DNA from: a virus
Length of the DNA stretch: 26,254 nucleotides
Direction: 5' to 3' (one strand)
IMG/VR virus record: IMGVR_UViG_3300042519_001020
Coordinates: 1-26,254 of that record
Position 1 is the stretch's first letter; each line of letters starts with the position of its first letter. Below are positions 1 through 7,257 of the stretch, in pieces. The notes under the pieces are model-generated. The model saw only the letters and a list, made by a program, of their open reading frames with translations, was not told the DNA's origin and did not search any database. The translations under genes and the position numbers were made by a program.

Positions 1-1
1 T

Positions 2-424
2 TCATCTATACCTAACGGTAGCGTTAATCTTACAAACACATCTGGCCATATTGGAACGACTGCATTATACAATGCATCAGTAGATTTAACTAATTGTGCT
101 GGGTCAATAACATTCGATTCAATGGATGGTACATTATCAATTGATACACCATCAGAAAATAAATCATTAAAGAGGTCATTTGCTCGTTCTAAGAGCATAG
201 AAACTGGTAGAGTAGAGAAAGGTTCAGATTCTGACCAAAAGGTCGTTACAGTCAATAAAACATTTGATTATTTCGCTTTCCACACTGTTGAATATAAAAT
301 GTTACCAGTATCACAAAAAATAAACACAGTTGAAGATATACAAGTAAAAGTATATTGCACAAACTGTGGTGCTAAATTAGGTAAAGGTCACCGCTTTTGT
401 GGTAAATGCGGCACAAAAGCATAA
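2..424 (+). CDS. C-terminal part of an unknown phage protein ending in a zinc ribbon
   Basis: The reading frame is open to the left edge of the window, so this is a 3' partial gene; an internal ATG at 122 is probably not the start. About 140 residues are visible. The last 22 residues form a zinc ribbon: CTNCG, ten residues, then CGKCG, i.e. two CxxCG knuckles able to bind one zinc ion. The upstream part is rich in Ser, Thr and Asn with no domain I recognise. Zinc ribbons of this type often mediate protein or nucleic-acid contacts, but nothing here shows which. It converges on the nuclease gene and both share the terminator at 453-479. I do not recognise the family. Confidence 0.75.
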   Translation, partial: SSIPNGSVNLTNTSGHIGTTALYNASVDLTNCAGSITFDSMDGTLSIDTPSENKSLKRSFARSKSIETGRVEKGSDSDQKVVTVNKTFDYFAFHTVEYKMLPVSQKINTVEDIQVKVYCTNCGAKLGKGHRFCGKCGTKA

Positions 425-452
425 ATAAAAATTAAACGAGTTAACACAAAAT

Positions 453-479
453 AAAAAAGCCTAGATTCTAGGCTTTTTT
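453..479. terminator. Bidirectional intrinsic terminator
   Basis: An A-tract, a GC-rich hairpin (GCCTA and TAGGC arms around a 5-nt loop) and a T-tract work in both directions. It lies between the convergent zinc-ribbon gene (plus) and nuclease gene (minus) and overlaps the nuclease stop region. Confidence 0.85.
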
Positions 480-1140
480 ATTTTATTAATAATCGCATTT
501 TATTTTTTATAAATAATTTATTTAAATCTGTAATTGATAAATTTGTTATTACACAATTTTTCTTTCCATCGGCATTAACACCTAACCAAACGTATGTTAA
601 TTTATTTATAACAAATATTTTATAATAATGTGTTGGTATTTTAATTCTAGAATTTGGTAAATACTTTTTATTATTTTCATCGTAGATAACACCAGTGATA
701 ATAATAGCGTCTTTTTTATATTTGGTTATAGAATCCTCAACATTCATTTCTAAATTTTTCCATGGGTGTTGATTAAAATAAGCATATTGTGGAGCTTGAT
801 TTAACATACTAAATGAATAACGATTTGTTATAGTATCATAAGATGTTATATGTGAAGGTGTTAAATGACCTAAATCAAACCCAGTTTTACTATATTTGCT
901 TTGTATATACTTTCCTTTTTTTGATTCTTGGAACCAACAATTACATCTATCATAAGTACCTATTTTTTTAAAGTTTTTATAACTTATAATATGTTTTGAA
1001 ACTAATGTTGATGTGTCGTCATCTAAATATAGTGTAATATCACCATGATTTATAGATAGTTTATTTTTTATTATTACATTTGTTTGAGAATAATAACCAA
1101 AAGTTATAATAAGTGTAAATAGAATTAAAAATTGTCTCAT
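478..1140 (-). CDS. Exported DNA/RNA non-specific endonuclease (NUC1/NucA family)
   Basis: About 220 residues. The N-terminus (MRQFLILFTL and onward) is a hydrophobic signal peptide, so the product is probably exported. The beta-beta-alpha-metal core is visible as GFDLGHLTPS near residues 89-98, which corresponds to the DRGH motif with His92 as predicted general base and Leu replacing the usual Arg. It is followed by FSMLNQAPQ and then FNQHPW, whose Asn (about 123) is the expected metal ligand. Such enzymes cut single- and double-stranded DNA and RNA. The longer reading frame begins at 1158, but the ATG at 1140 is preferred because it starts the signal peptide and directly follows the ATATTTATAAA element. 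A role in scavenging host nucleic acid or damaging competing DNA is inference. The R-to-L change is the oddity. Confidence 0.85.
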   Translation of the reverse strand: MRQFLILFTLIITFGYYSQTNVIIKNKLSINHGDITLYLDDDTSTLVSKHIISYKNFKKIGTYDRCNCWFQESKKGKYIQSKYSKTGFDLGHLTPSHITSYDTITNRYSFSMLNQAPQYAYFNQHPWKNLEMNVEDSITKYKKDAIIITGVIYDENNKKYLPNSRIKIPTHYYKIFVINKLTYVWLGVNADGKKNCVITNLSITDLNKLFIKNKMRLLIK

Positions 1141-1141
1141 G

Positions 1142-1154
1142 TTTATAAATATTT
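1142..1154 (-). promoter_or_regulatory. Recurring ATATTTAT element (nuclease gene)
   Basis: Reads AAATATTTATAAA on the minus strand and ends one base before the nuclease ATG at 1140. It is one of about eleven copies that precede transcription units in this window. Its role as a late promoter is inferred. Confidence 0.45.
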
Positions 1155-1183
1155 GCATCTTCGGTTTTTTTTATGTATATTTG
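1152..1183 (+). promoter_or_regulatory. Bacteroidota-type host promoter
   Basis: TTTG at 1152-1155, a 20-nt spacer, and TATATTTG at 1176-1183. This fits the known TTTG / TAnnTTTG pattern of the Bacteroidota primary sigma factor exactly. It would start transcription about 10 nt before the ATG at 1200, and it overlaps the divergent nuclease leader. Confidence 0.65.
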
Positions 1184-1187
1184 TTTT

Positions 1188-1199
1188 AAAATATTTATT
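1188..1199 (+). promoter_or_regulatory. Recurring ATATTTAT element (small plus-strand gene)
   Basis: AAAATATTTATT lies directly before the ATG at 1200 on the plus strand, in the same orientation relative to its gene as the other copies. It sits just downstream of the host-type -7 box, so this gene may have both kinds of signal. Confidence 0.35.
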
Positions 1200-1370
1200 A
1201 TGAAAAATGAACTATTACTAGCAGCGATAAACGACATTAAAACTTTGGTGAAAGAAAATCCTAATGATATGGATTTAGGTAAAAAAGTTAGAAGTTATTT
1301 TTTAAATTTGCCAGATGTTATTGATGACTTTAAAAAAGAAATTAATACATATGATGAAGGGTTAAAATAA
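1200..1370 (+). CDS. Small hypothetical protein (56 aa)
   Basis: A 56-residue, largely helical, charged protein (MKNELLLAAINDI...) with no recognisable domain. The upstream ATG at 1173 is less likely as start, because the host-type -7 box at 1176-1183 would then lie inside the coding sequence. The gene has its own promoter and ends at the bidirectional terminator at 1385-1414, so it is an independent single-gene unit divergent from the nuclease. Small early phage proteins of this size often target host functions, but nothing in the sequence shows that here. Confidence 0.6.
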   Translation: MKNELLLAAINDIKTLVKENPNDMDLGKKVRSYFLNLPDVIDDFKKEINTYDEGLK

Positions 1371-1384
1371 ATATTCATAAAAAC

Positions 1385-1414
1385 AAAAAGGCTGATTTTC
1401 CAATCAGCCTTTTT
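1385..1414. terminator. Bidirectional intrinsic terminator
   Basis: AAAAAGGCTGATT and AATCAGCCTTTTT arms flank a TTCC tetraloop, with A- and T-tracts serving both directions. It separates the convergent genes ending at 1370 (plus) and 1417 (minus). Confidence 0.9.
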
Positions 1415-1416
1415 AA

Positions 1417-1860
1417 TTAATTTACTTTATTTTTTATAATTTTTTTAGCGTATTTATTCATAACTTTGATTACTTCATCAACATTATTAGTGTTTAATAT
1501 AACTTTATCCCTATCTCTACCATTAGGTGTGTAATCATGTAATATAATTTCCCAAAATGATTCGCTATTAGGAATGAATGAATTTGTTTTTCTATCATAA
1601 ATTTCATTACGTAATTCAACTGATAATTCTGGTAAAAAAATTCCGTTTTTATCTGATATTTTTCTTCTATCACCAATTTTGAATTTTTTACTAATTGGTG
1701 TTTCAAAAAAATTAATAATATCACCATAAATTGATAAAGCATTTTTAATCCTTTCAACACTATTATCATTCTCTACCATCAAACCTTTTGATTCAAAATA
1801 TCTTTGTTCATTTAATAAATTAGCTTTTCGTATAACTTTTATTTTATCAAATCTTCTCAT
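1417..1860 (-). CDS. Hypothetical protein (147 aa)
   Basis: A basic protein of 147 residues beginning MRRFDKIKVI. A central stretch (about 55-110) looks like a mixed alpha/beta domain and the C-terminus is a Lys-rich helix. No family recognised. It is a single-gene unit downstream of the capsid gene, separated from it by a terminator, with an ATATTTATAAA element 10 nt before the ATG. This placement suggests a late gene, which is inference. A 91-residue frame at 1494-1769 is a shadow of this gene. Confidence 0.6.
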   Translation of the reverse strand: MRRFDKIKVIRKANLLNEQRYFESKGLMVENDNSVERIKNALSIYGDIINFFETPISKKFKIGDRRKISDKNGIFLPELSVELRNEIYDRKTNSFIPNSESFWEIILHDYTPNGRDRDKVILNTNNVDEVIKVMNKYAKKIIKNKVN

Positions 1861-1870
1861 ATCATTTTTA

Positions 1871-1882
1871 TTTATAAATATC
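1871..1882 (-). promoter_or_regulatory. Recurring ATATTTAT element
   Basis: Reads GATATTTATAAA on the minus strand, 10 nt before the ATG at 1860 and immediately after the terminator of the capsid gene. Confidence 0.45.
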
Positions 1883-1892
1883 CTTATAAAAC

Positions 1893-1922
1893 AAAAAAGG
1901 CTAATCTTCCGACTAGCCTTTT
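1893..1922 (-). terminator. Intrinsic terminator of the scaffold-capsid unit
   Basis: On the minus strand, AAAAGGCTA pairs with TAGCCTTTT across a short interior mismatch and a GGAA-type loop, followed by a T-run. It lies about 20 nt past the capsid gene stop codon. The fit is good in both orientations. Confidence 0.8.
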
Positions 1923-1942
1923 AAGTTTATATGATTAAGTTA

Positions 1943-3769
1943 TTATCTTAATTCATTAGGGTTGAATGTCATAACACCGTCAACTCTCAAGTGTCCGTAG
2001 AAACGGTTATTTACTACTTTCTTAGCGTAACGAGTCATGATACCTTTAACTGGAGCAAAGTTAAATGGATTGTACATTGTTGGAGTTAATTGTAACGGCA
2101 CGTATGGTGCGTAGATATAACCAGTGTCTAACAATGATTTACCTTTGTGACCAATGATGATAGAGTAAGCTGGCGCATAAGGGTCACGGTACACTTGGTA
2201 ACGTCCGCTTAAAGAACCGATTCTTTCAATACCCATGTTGTATTGGTCTTGCTCTGGGTTAGCATCAGATACGTGGAAGTATTCTAAATCATCGAAGATT
2301 GCAGAAATTTCTGAAGATACAACGATAAAGTTAGCACCACCTCTTAACGTAGATTTGTGGATTTGAGCAGAGATTTGGTTTAATTTAGTAATTAAAGTTT
2401 GGTTCCACTCTTTTTGTGTATATGGTGCAGCAGCAGATGTAGCTTTTCTCCATCCGTTGTAGTCCCATCTTAATTGCCATGCAGCAGCTTTACGTAAGTC
2501 ACGTAAAATCTCACGGTCAATCTCAGCAGCAACTTGCTCAGATAACATTGCTGTTAATTCAGCTTCAGCATCGATGTTGTGGAATGCACTAACGTCTTGT
2601 GCTAACTCTGGAGACCAAGTAGCTCTTAATTTTCTTTCTTCAACAGATACAACAACTTCATCTAATTTGAAAGATACTTCTCCCATTTCAGTTTCAAGTT
2701 CTAATGTTGCATATTCAGCCCAAGCAGCGTTGAATGTGAATGCAGATACAGTAGTTGCAGAAGCACCAACGTAACCATCATAAGTAGCTGTAGAACCAAC
2801 AACAGCACCAGCAGCAGTTGTTCCAACTGGGTGAGTTAAATCTAATGCTAAGTATACAGTACCAGTAGCATCTGTAATTGATGTATAATCAACGATTCCT
2901 TTACCATATTTTTGAGTAACTAATCTGAAAGGAACAGATTTGTTAGCAGCAACGATAACGTTAGCGTCTTTGTCTAAAATGTTTGCAGTTGTAACAACAT
3001 TTAAAGAAGCTAAGAATGATTCAGTATCCATTTGGTTACCGTCAGCACCAGTCATAACTTGTTTGTTAGTGTTGTTTGGTGAGAAACCAGAAATACCAAC
3101 GATAATTTCTCTAACTGAACCATCAGTAGCTGTAGCTAAAGTACCAGAACCAGCTAAAACAGAGAATTCACCATTAGCACCTAAAGATAATTTACTAACG
3201 TTAGTATGAGTTCTAATAGTTAAAGTACCTTTAGAGTTGTCAAATAAACCATCGTTATAGAAAATATCATATAAGTTCTTAGCTTCCATTACTGTAGGAA
3301 CACAAGTACCAGCAGCTGGTAATACACATGATGGCATACCAGTTGATGCAAATGATGTGTGAGCAGAATACTGACTGTTTGCGTAAGTATCAGAATCATA
3401 AGCAGAACCAGCAGCACCAGCAGCATCAACTCTTGAAGATGTTTGTGGAACAAAGAAGAACAATTTACCAATTGGCATGTTCATTGCTTGTACAGACACG
3501 ATGTCGTTAGCTAATAATTTAGAGAAAACACGTCTAACGATAGGGAAAACTACAGTTTCGAAAGAACCAGAGTTTGTAGCTGTCGTAGTTTCAGTTAATA
3601 ATGAAGACGCTTGGTTTTCATATAACTGAGCGATGTTTTCTTTTACGTGGCCTCTAAGACCCTCTAAGAATCCTAATGATTCCCATTTGTTTTGAGTTTC
3701 CAAACGGATAGCCTTCATGTGGTTTAATCCGATGTTACCTACTTGTCCAGATGTTAATAAATGTGACAT
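1943..3769 (-). CDS. 23: Major capsid protein, T4 gp23-like
   Basis: 608 residues, longer than T4 gp23 (521). The N-terminal region carries FPIVRRVFSKLLANDIVSVQ (about 75-94), a clear gp23 signature, and the C-terminus carries YIYAPYVPLQLTPT and MTRYAKKVV, also typical. LTE at 58-60 fits the gp21 cleavage consensus (L/I-x-E), so removal of about 60 N-terminal residues is predicted, close to the 65 removed in T4. A Gly/Ala/Ser/Thr-rich region of about 230 residues (about 113-345) probably contains an enlarged insertion domain. The gene follows the scaffold gene by 32 nt and is followed by a terminator. There is no Shine-Dalgarno sequence; the leader is A/T-rich. Function as head lattice subunit is known for the family. 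Confidence 0.95.
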   Translation of the reverse strand: MSHLLTSGQVGNIGLNHMKAIRLETQNKWESLGFLEGLRGHVKENIAQLYENQASSLLTETTTATNSGSFETVVFPIVRRVFSKLLANDIVSVQAMNMPIGKLFFFVPQTSSRVDAAGAAGSAYDSDTYANSQYSAHTSFASTGMPSCVLPAAGTCVPTVMEAKNLYDIFYNDGLFDNSKGTLTIRTHTNVSKLSLGANGEFSVLAGSGTLATATDGSVREIIVGISGFSPNNTNKQVMTGADGNQMDTESFLASLNVVTTANILDKDANVIVAANKSVPFRLVTQKYGKGIVDYTSITDATGTVYLALDLTHPVGTTAAGAVVGSTATYDGYVGASATTVSAFTFNAAWAEYATLELETEMGEVSFKLDEVVVSVEERKLRATWSPELAQDVSAFHNIDAEAELTAMLSEQVAAEIDREILRDLRKAAAWQLRWDYNGWRKATSAAAPYTQKEWNQTLITKLNQISAQIHKSTLRGGANFIVVSSEISAIFDDLEYFHVSDANPEQDQYNMGIERIGSLSGRYQVYRDPYAPAYSIIIGHKGKSLLDTGYIYAPYVPLQLTPTMYNPFNFAPVKGIMTRYAKKVVNNRFYGHLRVDGVMTFNPNELR

Positions 3770-3801
3770 AATTGTTTTTTGTTTATTGTTATTGAATATT
3801 A

Positions 3802-5046
3802 TTATCTTTTTTCAACTCTATTAATTAAGTCTTTAATTCTTTGAGTTGATGGGTCAACATAAGCAGTACTTTCGTTTAATTGTTTAGATGTGCTTGTTGT
3901 TGATTCTTTTATTAATTTGTTTTCTAGTGATTCAGTGATTGGTTTTCTAGTTTCCAATTCGTTAGAAATCACTTTGTATAATTTTTTAGATTCTACCAAA
4001 TTAGTTGCTTGGTCAAATCTTTTTAAAATACTTTGTTTTTCAGCTTTTGTTGTTGAATGTTCAGTAAACAATCTTGTAATATATGTTAAGTTTGAGTTGA
4101 ACACTACAGTTTCTACTAACTTAGTTCTAAATTCTTTAAGCGCTGTTCTGAATTCTTCATTCTCAGTTTTTAATTTTTTAGCTTCTGTTAATAAACTGTT
4201 ATATTTTTTAGCTGTTTCAGAAACGATTTGTCTAGCTTCTTCTAAATGTTTTTTGTCAGACTCTGGTGCGATAGTTCTACCACCACTGTATTTTTTACCA
4301 TGAGCATGAGCTAAAGCTTTGCTTTCATCTAATTCGTCTTCATCAGACTCTTCGTCAGCAGCAATAAGATTGTTTTCTTCTTCCTCATCTTCTTCTTCGT
4401 CTTCCTCTTCTTCAGATTCTTCACCATCTTCGTCATCTAACTCGATGTTGTATTCTGTATCATCAGAATCATCTTCATCTTCGTCATTACCACCTAAAAC
4501 TGTTAAATCATCATCTTCAGTTTCATCGCTAGCAAATTCATCAGAATCAAAATCTTCTTCATCTTCAACATCTTTTAAAGAATCTAACTTGATGATATAC
4601 TCACCTGGTTCAGTAATGTTAATGTGAACTTCGTCACCAACAATTTCAAAACCATCTTCTGATGTTATTTTCTTATACATGTCAAAGATTTCTTCATCGC
4701 TACTTCCAACCATATTGTGTACCTCTGGTGCTTCAACACCCATTTCATTTTCGTCTCCCATATTCATGTCTAGACCTTCTTCTTCATAGGCTTCAGTAAC
4801 TTCATCTTTTTCAGATTCTTCTTCTTCAGATACTTCTTCTTTTTCATCATGAGAAGCTTCGTCCAAAGTTTCTTCCTCCAAAGATTCTTCTTCATAAATC
4901 TCTTCGTCTAAAGATTCTTTCACAACACTATCAATTTCTTCTTTCGCTACAGAACGAAGTATTTCTTTTGTGTTAGCATTCAAAGCGTTTTGAATATTTT
5001 TAATATCTAATAACGCCTCTTCTATTATTGATTTTTTTTCTGCCAT
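3802..5046 (-). CDS. 22: Prohead scaffold (core) protein, T4 gp22-like by position and composition
   Basis: 414 residues, extremely acidic: Glu/Asp-rich tracts at about 39-95 and 162-242 alternate with short hydrophobic stretches. A basic/helical coiled-coil region follows (about 270-400, e.g. KKLKTENEEFRTALKEFRTKL). It sits between the protease and the capsid gene exactly where T4 encodes the main core protein gp22 (269 aa). Many L/I-x-E tripeptides (LEE, LDE, LTE) could be gp21 cleavage sites, which is how the T4 core is degraded to clear space for DNA. The assignment rests on synteny and composition, since scaffolds diverge too far for sequence recognition. It has an ATATTTATAAA element 55 nt upstream and probably shares a transcript with the capsid gene. 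Confidence 0.8.
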   Translation of the reverse strand: MAEKKSIIEEALLDIKNIQNALNANTKEILRSVAKEEIDSVVKESLDEEIYEEESLEEETLDEASHDEKEEVSEEEESEKDEVTEAYEEEGLDMNMGDENEMGVEAPEVHNMVGSSDEEIFDMYKKITSEDGFEIVGDEVHINITEPGEYIIKLDSLKDVEDEEDFDSDEFASDETEDDDLTVLGGNDEDEDDSDDTEYNIELDDEDGEESEEEEDEEEDEEEENNLIAADEESDEDELDESKALAHAHGKKYSGGRTIAPESDKKHLEEARQIVSETAKKYNSLLTEAKKLKTENEEFRTALKEFRTKLVETVVFNSNLTYITRLFTEHSTTKAEKQSILKRFDQATNLVESKKLYKVISNELETRKPITESLENKLIKESTTSTSKQLNESTAYVDPSTQRIKDLINRVEKR

Positions 5047-5100
5047 TTTTAATGTTTTTAATTTTAAAAATTAATTTAGTTATAAGATTTTATCTCATTT

Positions 5101-5114
5101 GTTTATAAATATGT
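5101..5114 (-). promoter_or_regulatory. Recurring ATATTTAT element (scaffold-capsid unit)
   Basis: Reads ACATATTTATAAAC on the minus strand, 55 nt before the scaffold ATG, in the 106-nt gap after the protease gene. The rest of this gap is A/T-rich without another feature. Confidence 0.5.
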
Positions 5115-5152
5115 GTGTTTGTACGAAAAAACCTTTTTTTAATAAAAAAAAA

Positions 5153-5875
5153 TTATTCAGATAAAAATTTATCTAAATCATCAATTAAATTTTCTTTTAA
5201 TAAAGGCTTGGTTTTTACTTCATTTTCAACATAAGGTTTTAATTCATCAATCGTTGTTCCCATCCAAGAACCTGGTGTACTAGGCGCTGTTACAACGTCC
5301 CAACAAATAATTTCAAAATCATCTTGTACTATTTGTTCACCGTTTTTACCTTCTTTAAGCGAACCTACACCACGTGAAGAAACACCGATTTTAATTCTAT
5401 TTCTTAACATGTTAGCAACGTCATCACCTTTACATGATATAATACCATAGTTTATAAAACCTGGTGACATGATGATTTCCATCTTACCCATAAGAGTATG
5501 ACCTTCCCACCATGTTTCAATAATGTTATGTGAAATTCTATCACCAGCAATGATAGATGATTCTGGGTGGTCTAATTCACCCACAGCTCTACGCTCACGA
5601 ATTGCTTCTTGATATAACTTGTCTTGTGATTTTAATACATGCTCTGGATATACTCTACCATTTCTATTTAAGACACCGTATTTTTGTAATACTACATAAA
5701 CGATAAGTGGTTCTGCTATAACAACCTTACCAGATTCTAATTTTTTGATTTCGTTGATGAATGGATGATTTCTAGGTTCGTCTGGGCTAATGTAACCAGC
5801 ATCGTGTTCAATAAGACCACCCCAACCGCTTTCACCACGTTTTAATATTCTAAAGTCTTTATAATTTATATCCAT
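5153..5875 (-). CDS. 21: Prohead maturation protease, T4 gp21-like
   Basis: 240 residues from the ATG at 5875 (MDINYKDF); the upstream ATG at 5926 lies inside the terminator at 5913-5940 and is rejected. The gp21/herpesvirus assemblin-type serine protease fold is supported by GELDHPES with catalytic His103, GVSSRGVGS with candidate nucleophile Ser166 or 167, and FEIICWDVVTAPSTPGSW (about 188-205), a strongly conserved C-terminal motif of phage prohead proteases. It cleaves core and capsid precursor after L/I-x-E and then itself; LSE at its own C-terminus and LIE near the N-terminus fit. It precedes the scaffold gene, as in T4. Confidence 0.92.
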   Translation of the reverse strand: MDINYKDFRILKRGESGWGGLIEHDAGYISPDEPRNHPFINEIKKLESGKVVIAEPLIVYVVLQKYGVLNRNGRVYPEHVLKSQDKLYQEAIRERRAVGELDHPESSIIAGDRISHNIIETWWEGHTLMGKMEIIMSPGFINYGIISCKGDDVANMLRNRIKIGVSSRGVGSLKEGKNGEQIVQDDFEIICWDVVTAPSTPGSWMGTTIDELKPYVENEVKTKPLLKENLIDDLDKFLSE

Positions 5876-5890
5876 AATTTGTTGCTTATA

Positions 5891-5904
5891 GATATAAATA
5901 TATT
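5891..5904 (-). promoter_or_regulatory. Recurring ATATTTAT element (protease gene)
   Basis: Reads AATATATTTATATC on the minus strand, 15 nt before the protease ATG at 5875 and directly after the preceding unit's terminator. Confidence 0.45.
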
Positions 5905-5912
5905 CTATTAAT

Positions 5913-5940
5913 AAAAAAAGCCCCAATTGGGGCTTTATTT
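5913..5940 (-). terminator. Intrinsic terminator
   Basis: AAAGCCCC and GGGGCTTT arms around an AATT loop, with A/T tracts on both sides. It closes the unit that ends with the gene at 5939-6376 and lies upstream of the protease gene. Confidence 0.9.
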
Positions 5941-6376
5941 AATTTTTTTTCTTATGAAATTTAAATGATTTGTTGGTTTCAAATGTCGTTATCATTAATT
6001 CAGTTAAACCATTTATACTATCTGTAATTTGTATTGAATTGATGGGTAATGCTTCTTTCATAAAAAAAGTAACTTCACAATTCATAAAACTTCTTTTACC
6101 TAACTTAATTCCAGATTCCCTAATGTCTAAATCAACTATTGTTCTATCTTGATTGAAAATTATTTTATTAGCGTCTAAATAGTTAAATAGCGATTGTTTT
6201 ATTTTTTTATTTAAAAACCTAATGTCAAAATTATAATTCACTACTTCATCTTTTAATGGTTCAATCCATGCTGAAATATTTAAATAAATTGATTTTGGGT
6301 TTTTATTGTTTACAGTACCGTATGCGATATTGTAATTTTTAAAGTTATTGTTTTTAATTTCTTTTCCAGTTTTCAT
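5939..6376 (-). CDS. Hypothetical protein between portal and protease (145 aa)
   Basis: 145 residues, basic, with alternating hydrophobic stretches typical of a beta-rich fold (IYLNISAWIEPL, TIVDLDIRESGIKLG, CEVTFFM) and a Lys-rich tail. No family recognised. It follows the 265-residue gene by 42 nt and ends at a strong terminator. In T4 the interval between portal and protease holds the small core genes 67 and 68; this protein may be a positional counterpart, but there is no sequence similarity I can point to. Confidence 0.65.
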   Translation of the reverse strand: MKTGKEIKNNNFKNYNIAYGTVNNKNPKSIYLNISAWIEPLKDEVVNYNFDIRFLNKKIKQSLFNYLDANKIIFNQDRTIVDLDIRESGIKLGKRSFMNCEVTFFMKEALPINSIQITDSINGLTELMITTFETNKSFKFHKKKN

Positions 6377-6418
6377 ATTTTTTTATTTAATTATATGAAA
6401 AATCCAGGACAAAGTCAA

Positions 6419-7216
6419 CTATTTTGTTTTTAAACTGTTTTTCAAATCAACCAATCTGCTTATGTTTTTAACATAGTCTTCATTGATTTCTAATTTATCA
6501 TTTAATAGTTTATCTTTAACTTTTAACAATCTATCTTTTGTGTCTAAATCAGATTCAGTTAATTTCTCATCAATCAAATTAATACACTCTCTAATAGTTT
6601 CTGAATATACAGTTTTCTTTTCTTCATCATTTGAATCAACCAGCGCTTTAATTATTTTTTTATCAGATTCATCAAGGTCAGAATATTTTTCATTGTATTT
6701 CTCAACCATTAAATTACTCAACATACTATTTGGTAAATTAAAAGATTCACTAACTTCTTTTTCTTTGTTGTTCAAAATATAGTTAATAACAAATTCTTTT
6801 GATTCAATTATTCTATCAATAGTCTTTGGCGTTTTATTTGTAAAGATTAAAAATGATAAATGTTCGTGTAACTCTTTTTTATCGTAATCGTTATCGTTTT
6901 CAAATAAAATATTTGTCAATAACTCACTATTAGCTTCCATGATATCTTTCTTATCGAATTTAGAAATAATATCCAAACACTCGTCTAAAAAAGTTTTAGC
7001 TTTTGTTTCATTAGATTCTATTTTATTTTCAATAAGATTATATATTAAAAATTGATTTTTTAATATAACGTTTTCTTTGATAGTTTTAACGTAATCTTTA
7101 AATAAGTTTTTTTTATCTTTATCTTTTGATACCACGCTTTCAACTAATATATCATTGTATACATTTTTAAGCTTACCAAAATTCTGAACTGTTTTTGTAA
7201 TATCTATTTTACCCAT
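6419..7216 (-). CDS. Hypothetical, largely helical protein between portal and protease (265 aa)
   Basis: 265 residues, rich in Lys, Glu, Asp, Asn and Leu, predicted almost wholly alpha-helical with coiled-coil character (e.g. LTESDLDTKDRLLKVKDKLL). It contains several L/I-x-E tripeptides (ILVE, LDE, LTE) that fit the prohead protease consensus. Its position downstream of the portal gene matches T4 core genes 67/68, so a minor prohead core component is a reasonable inference, not a recognition. An ATATTTATAATAA element lies 9 nt before the ATG, so it starts its own unit with the next gene. Confidence 0.65.
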   Translation of the reverse strand: MGKIDITKTVQNFGKLKNVYNDILVESVVSKDKDKKNLFKDYVKTIKENVILKNQFLIYNLIENKIESNETKAKTFLDECLDIISKFDKKDIMEANSELLTNILFENDNDYDKKELHEHLSFLIFTNKTPKTIDRIIESKEFVINYILNNKEKEVSESFNLPNSMLSNLMVEKYNEKYSDLDESDKKIIKALVDSNDEEKKTVYSETIRECINLIDEKLTESDLDTKDRLLKVKDKLLNDKLEINEDYVKNISRLVDLKNSLKTK

Positions 7217-7225
7217 TTTAATGTT

Positions 7226-7240
7226 TTATTATAAATATGT
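7226..7240 (-). promoter_or_regulatory. Recurring ATATTTAT element
   Basis: Reads ACATATTTATAATAA on the minus strand, 9 nt before the ATG at 7216. A second TAATATTTAT lies slightly further upstream, at about 7251-7260, over the end of the portal gene. Confidence 0.5.
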
Positions 7241-7257
7241 TGTTATAATCATAAATA

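Noticed and set aside
4319-4627. Ser-rich plus-strand frame of 102 residues opposite the scaffold gene
   Set aside because: It is the antisense of Glu/Asp codon tracts, has no independent signals and shows pure low complexity.
5120-5152. A/T stem after the protease gene as a terminator
   Set aside because: A/T-only pairing with no real loop or GC core; no support.
5876-5926. N-terminal extension of the prohead protease from the ATG at 5926
   Set aside because: It would run through the intrinsic terminator and the ATATTTAT element, and the family starts near MDINYKDF.
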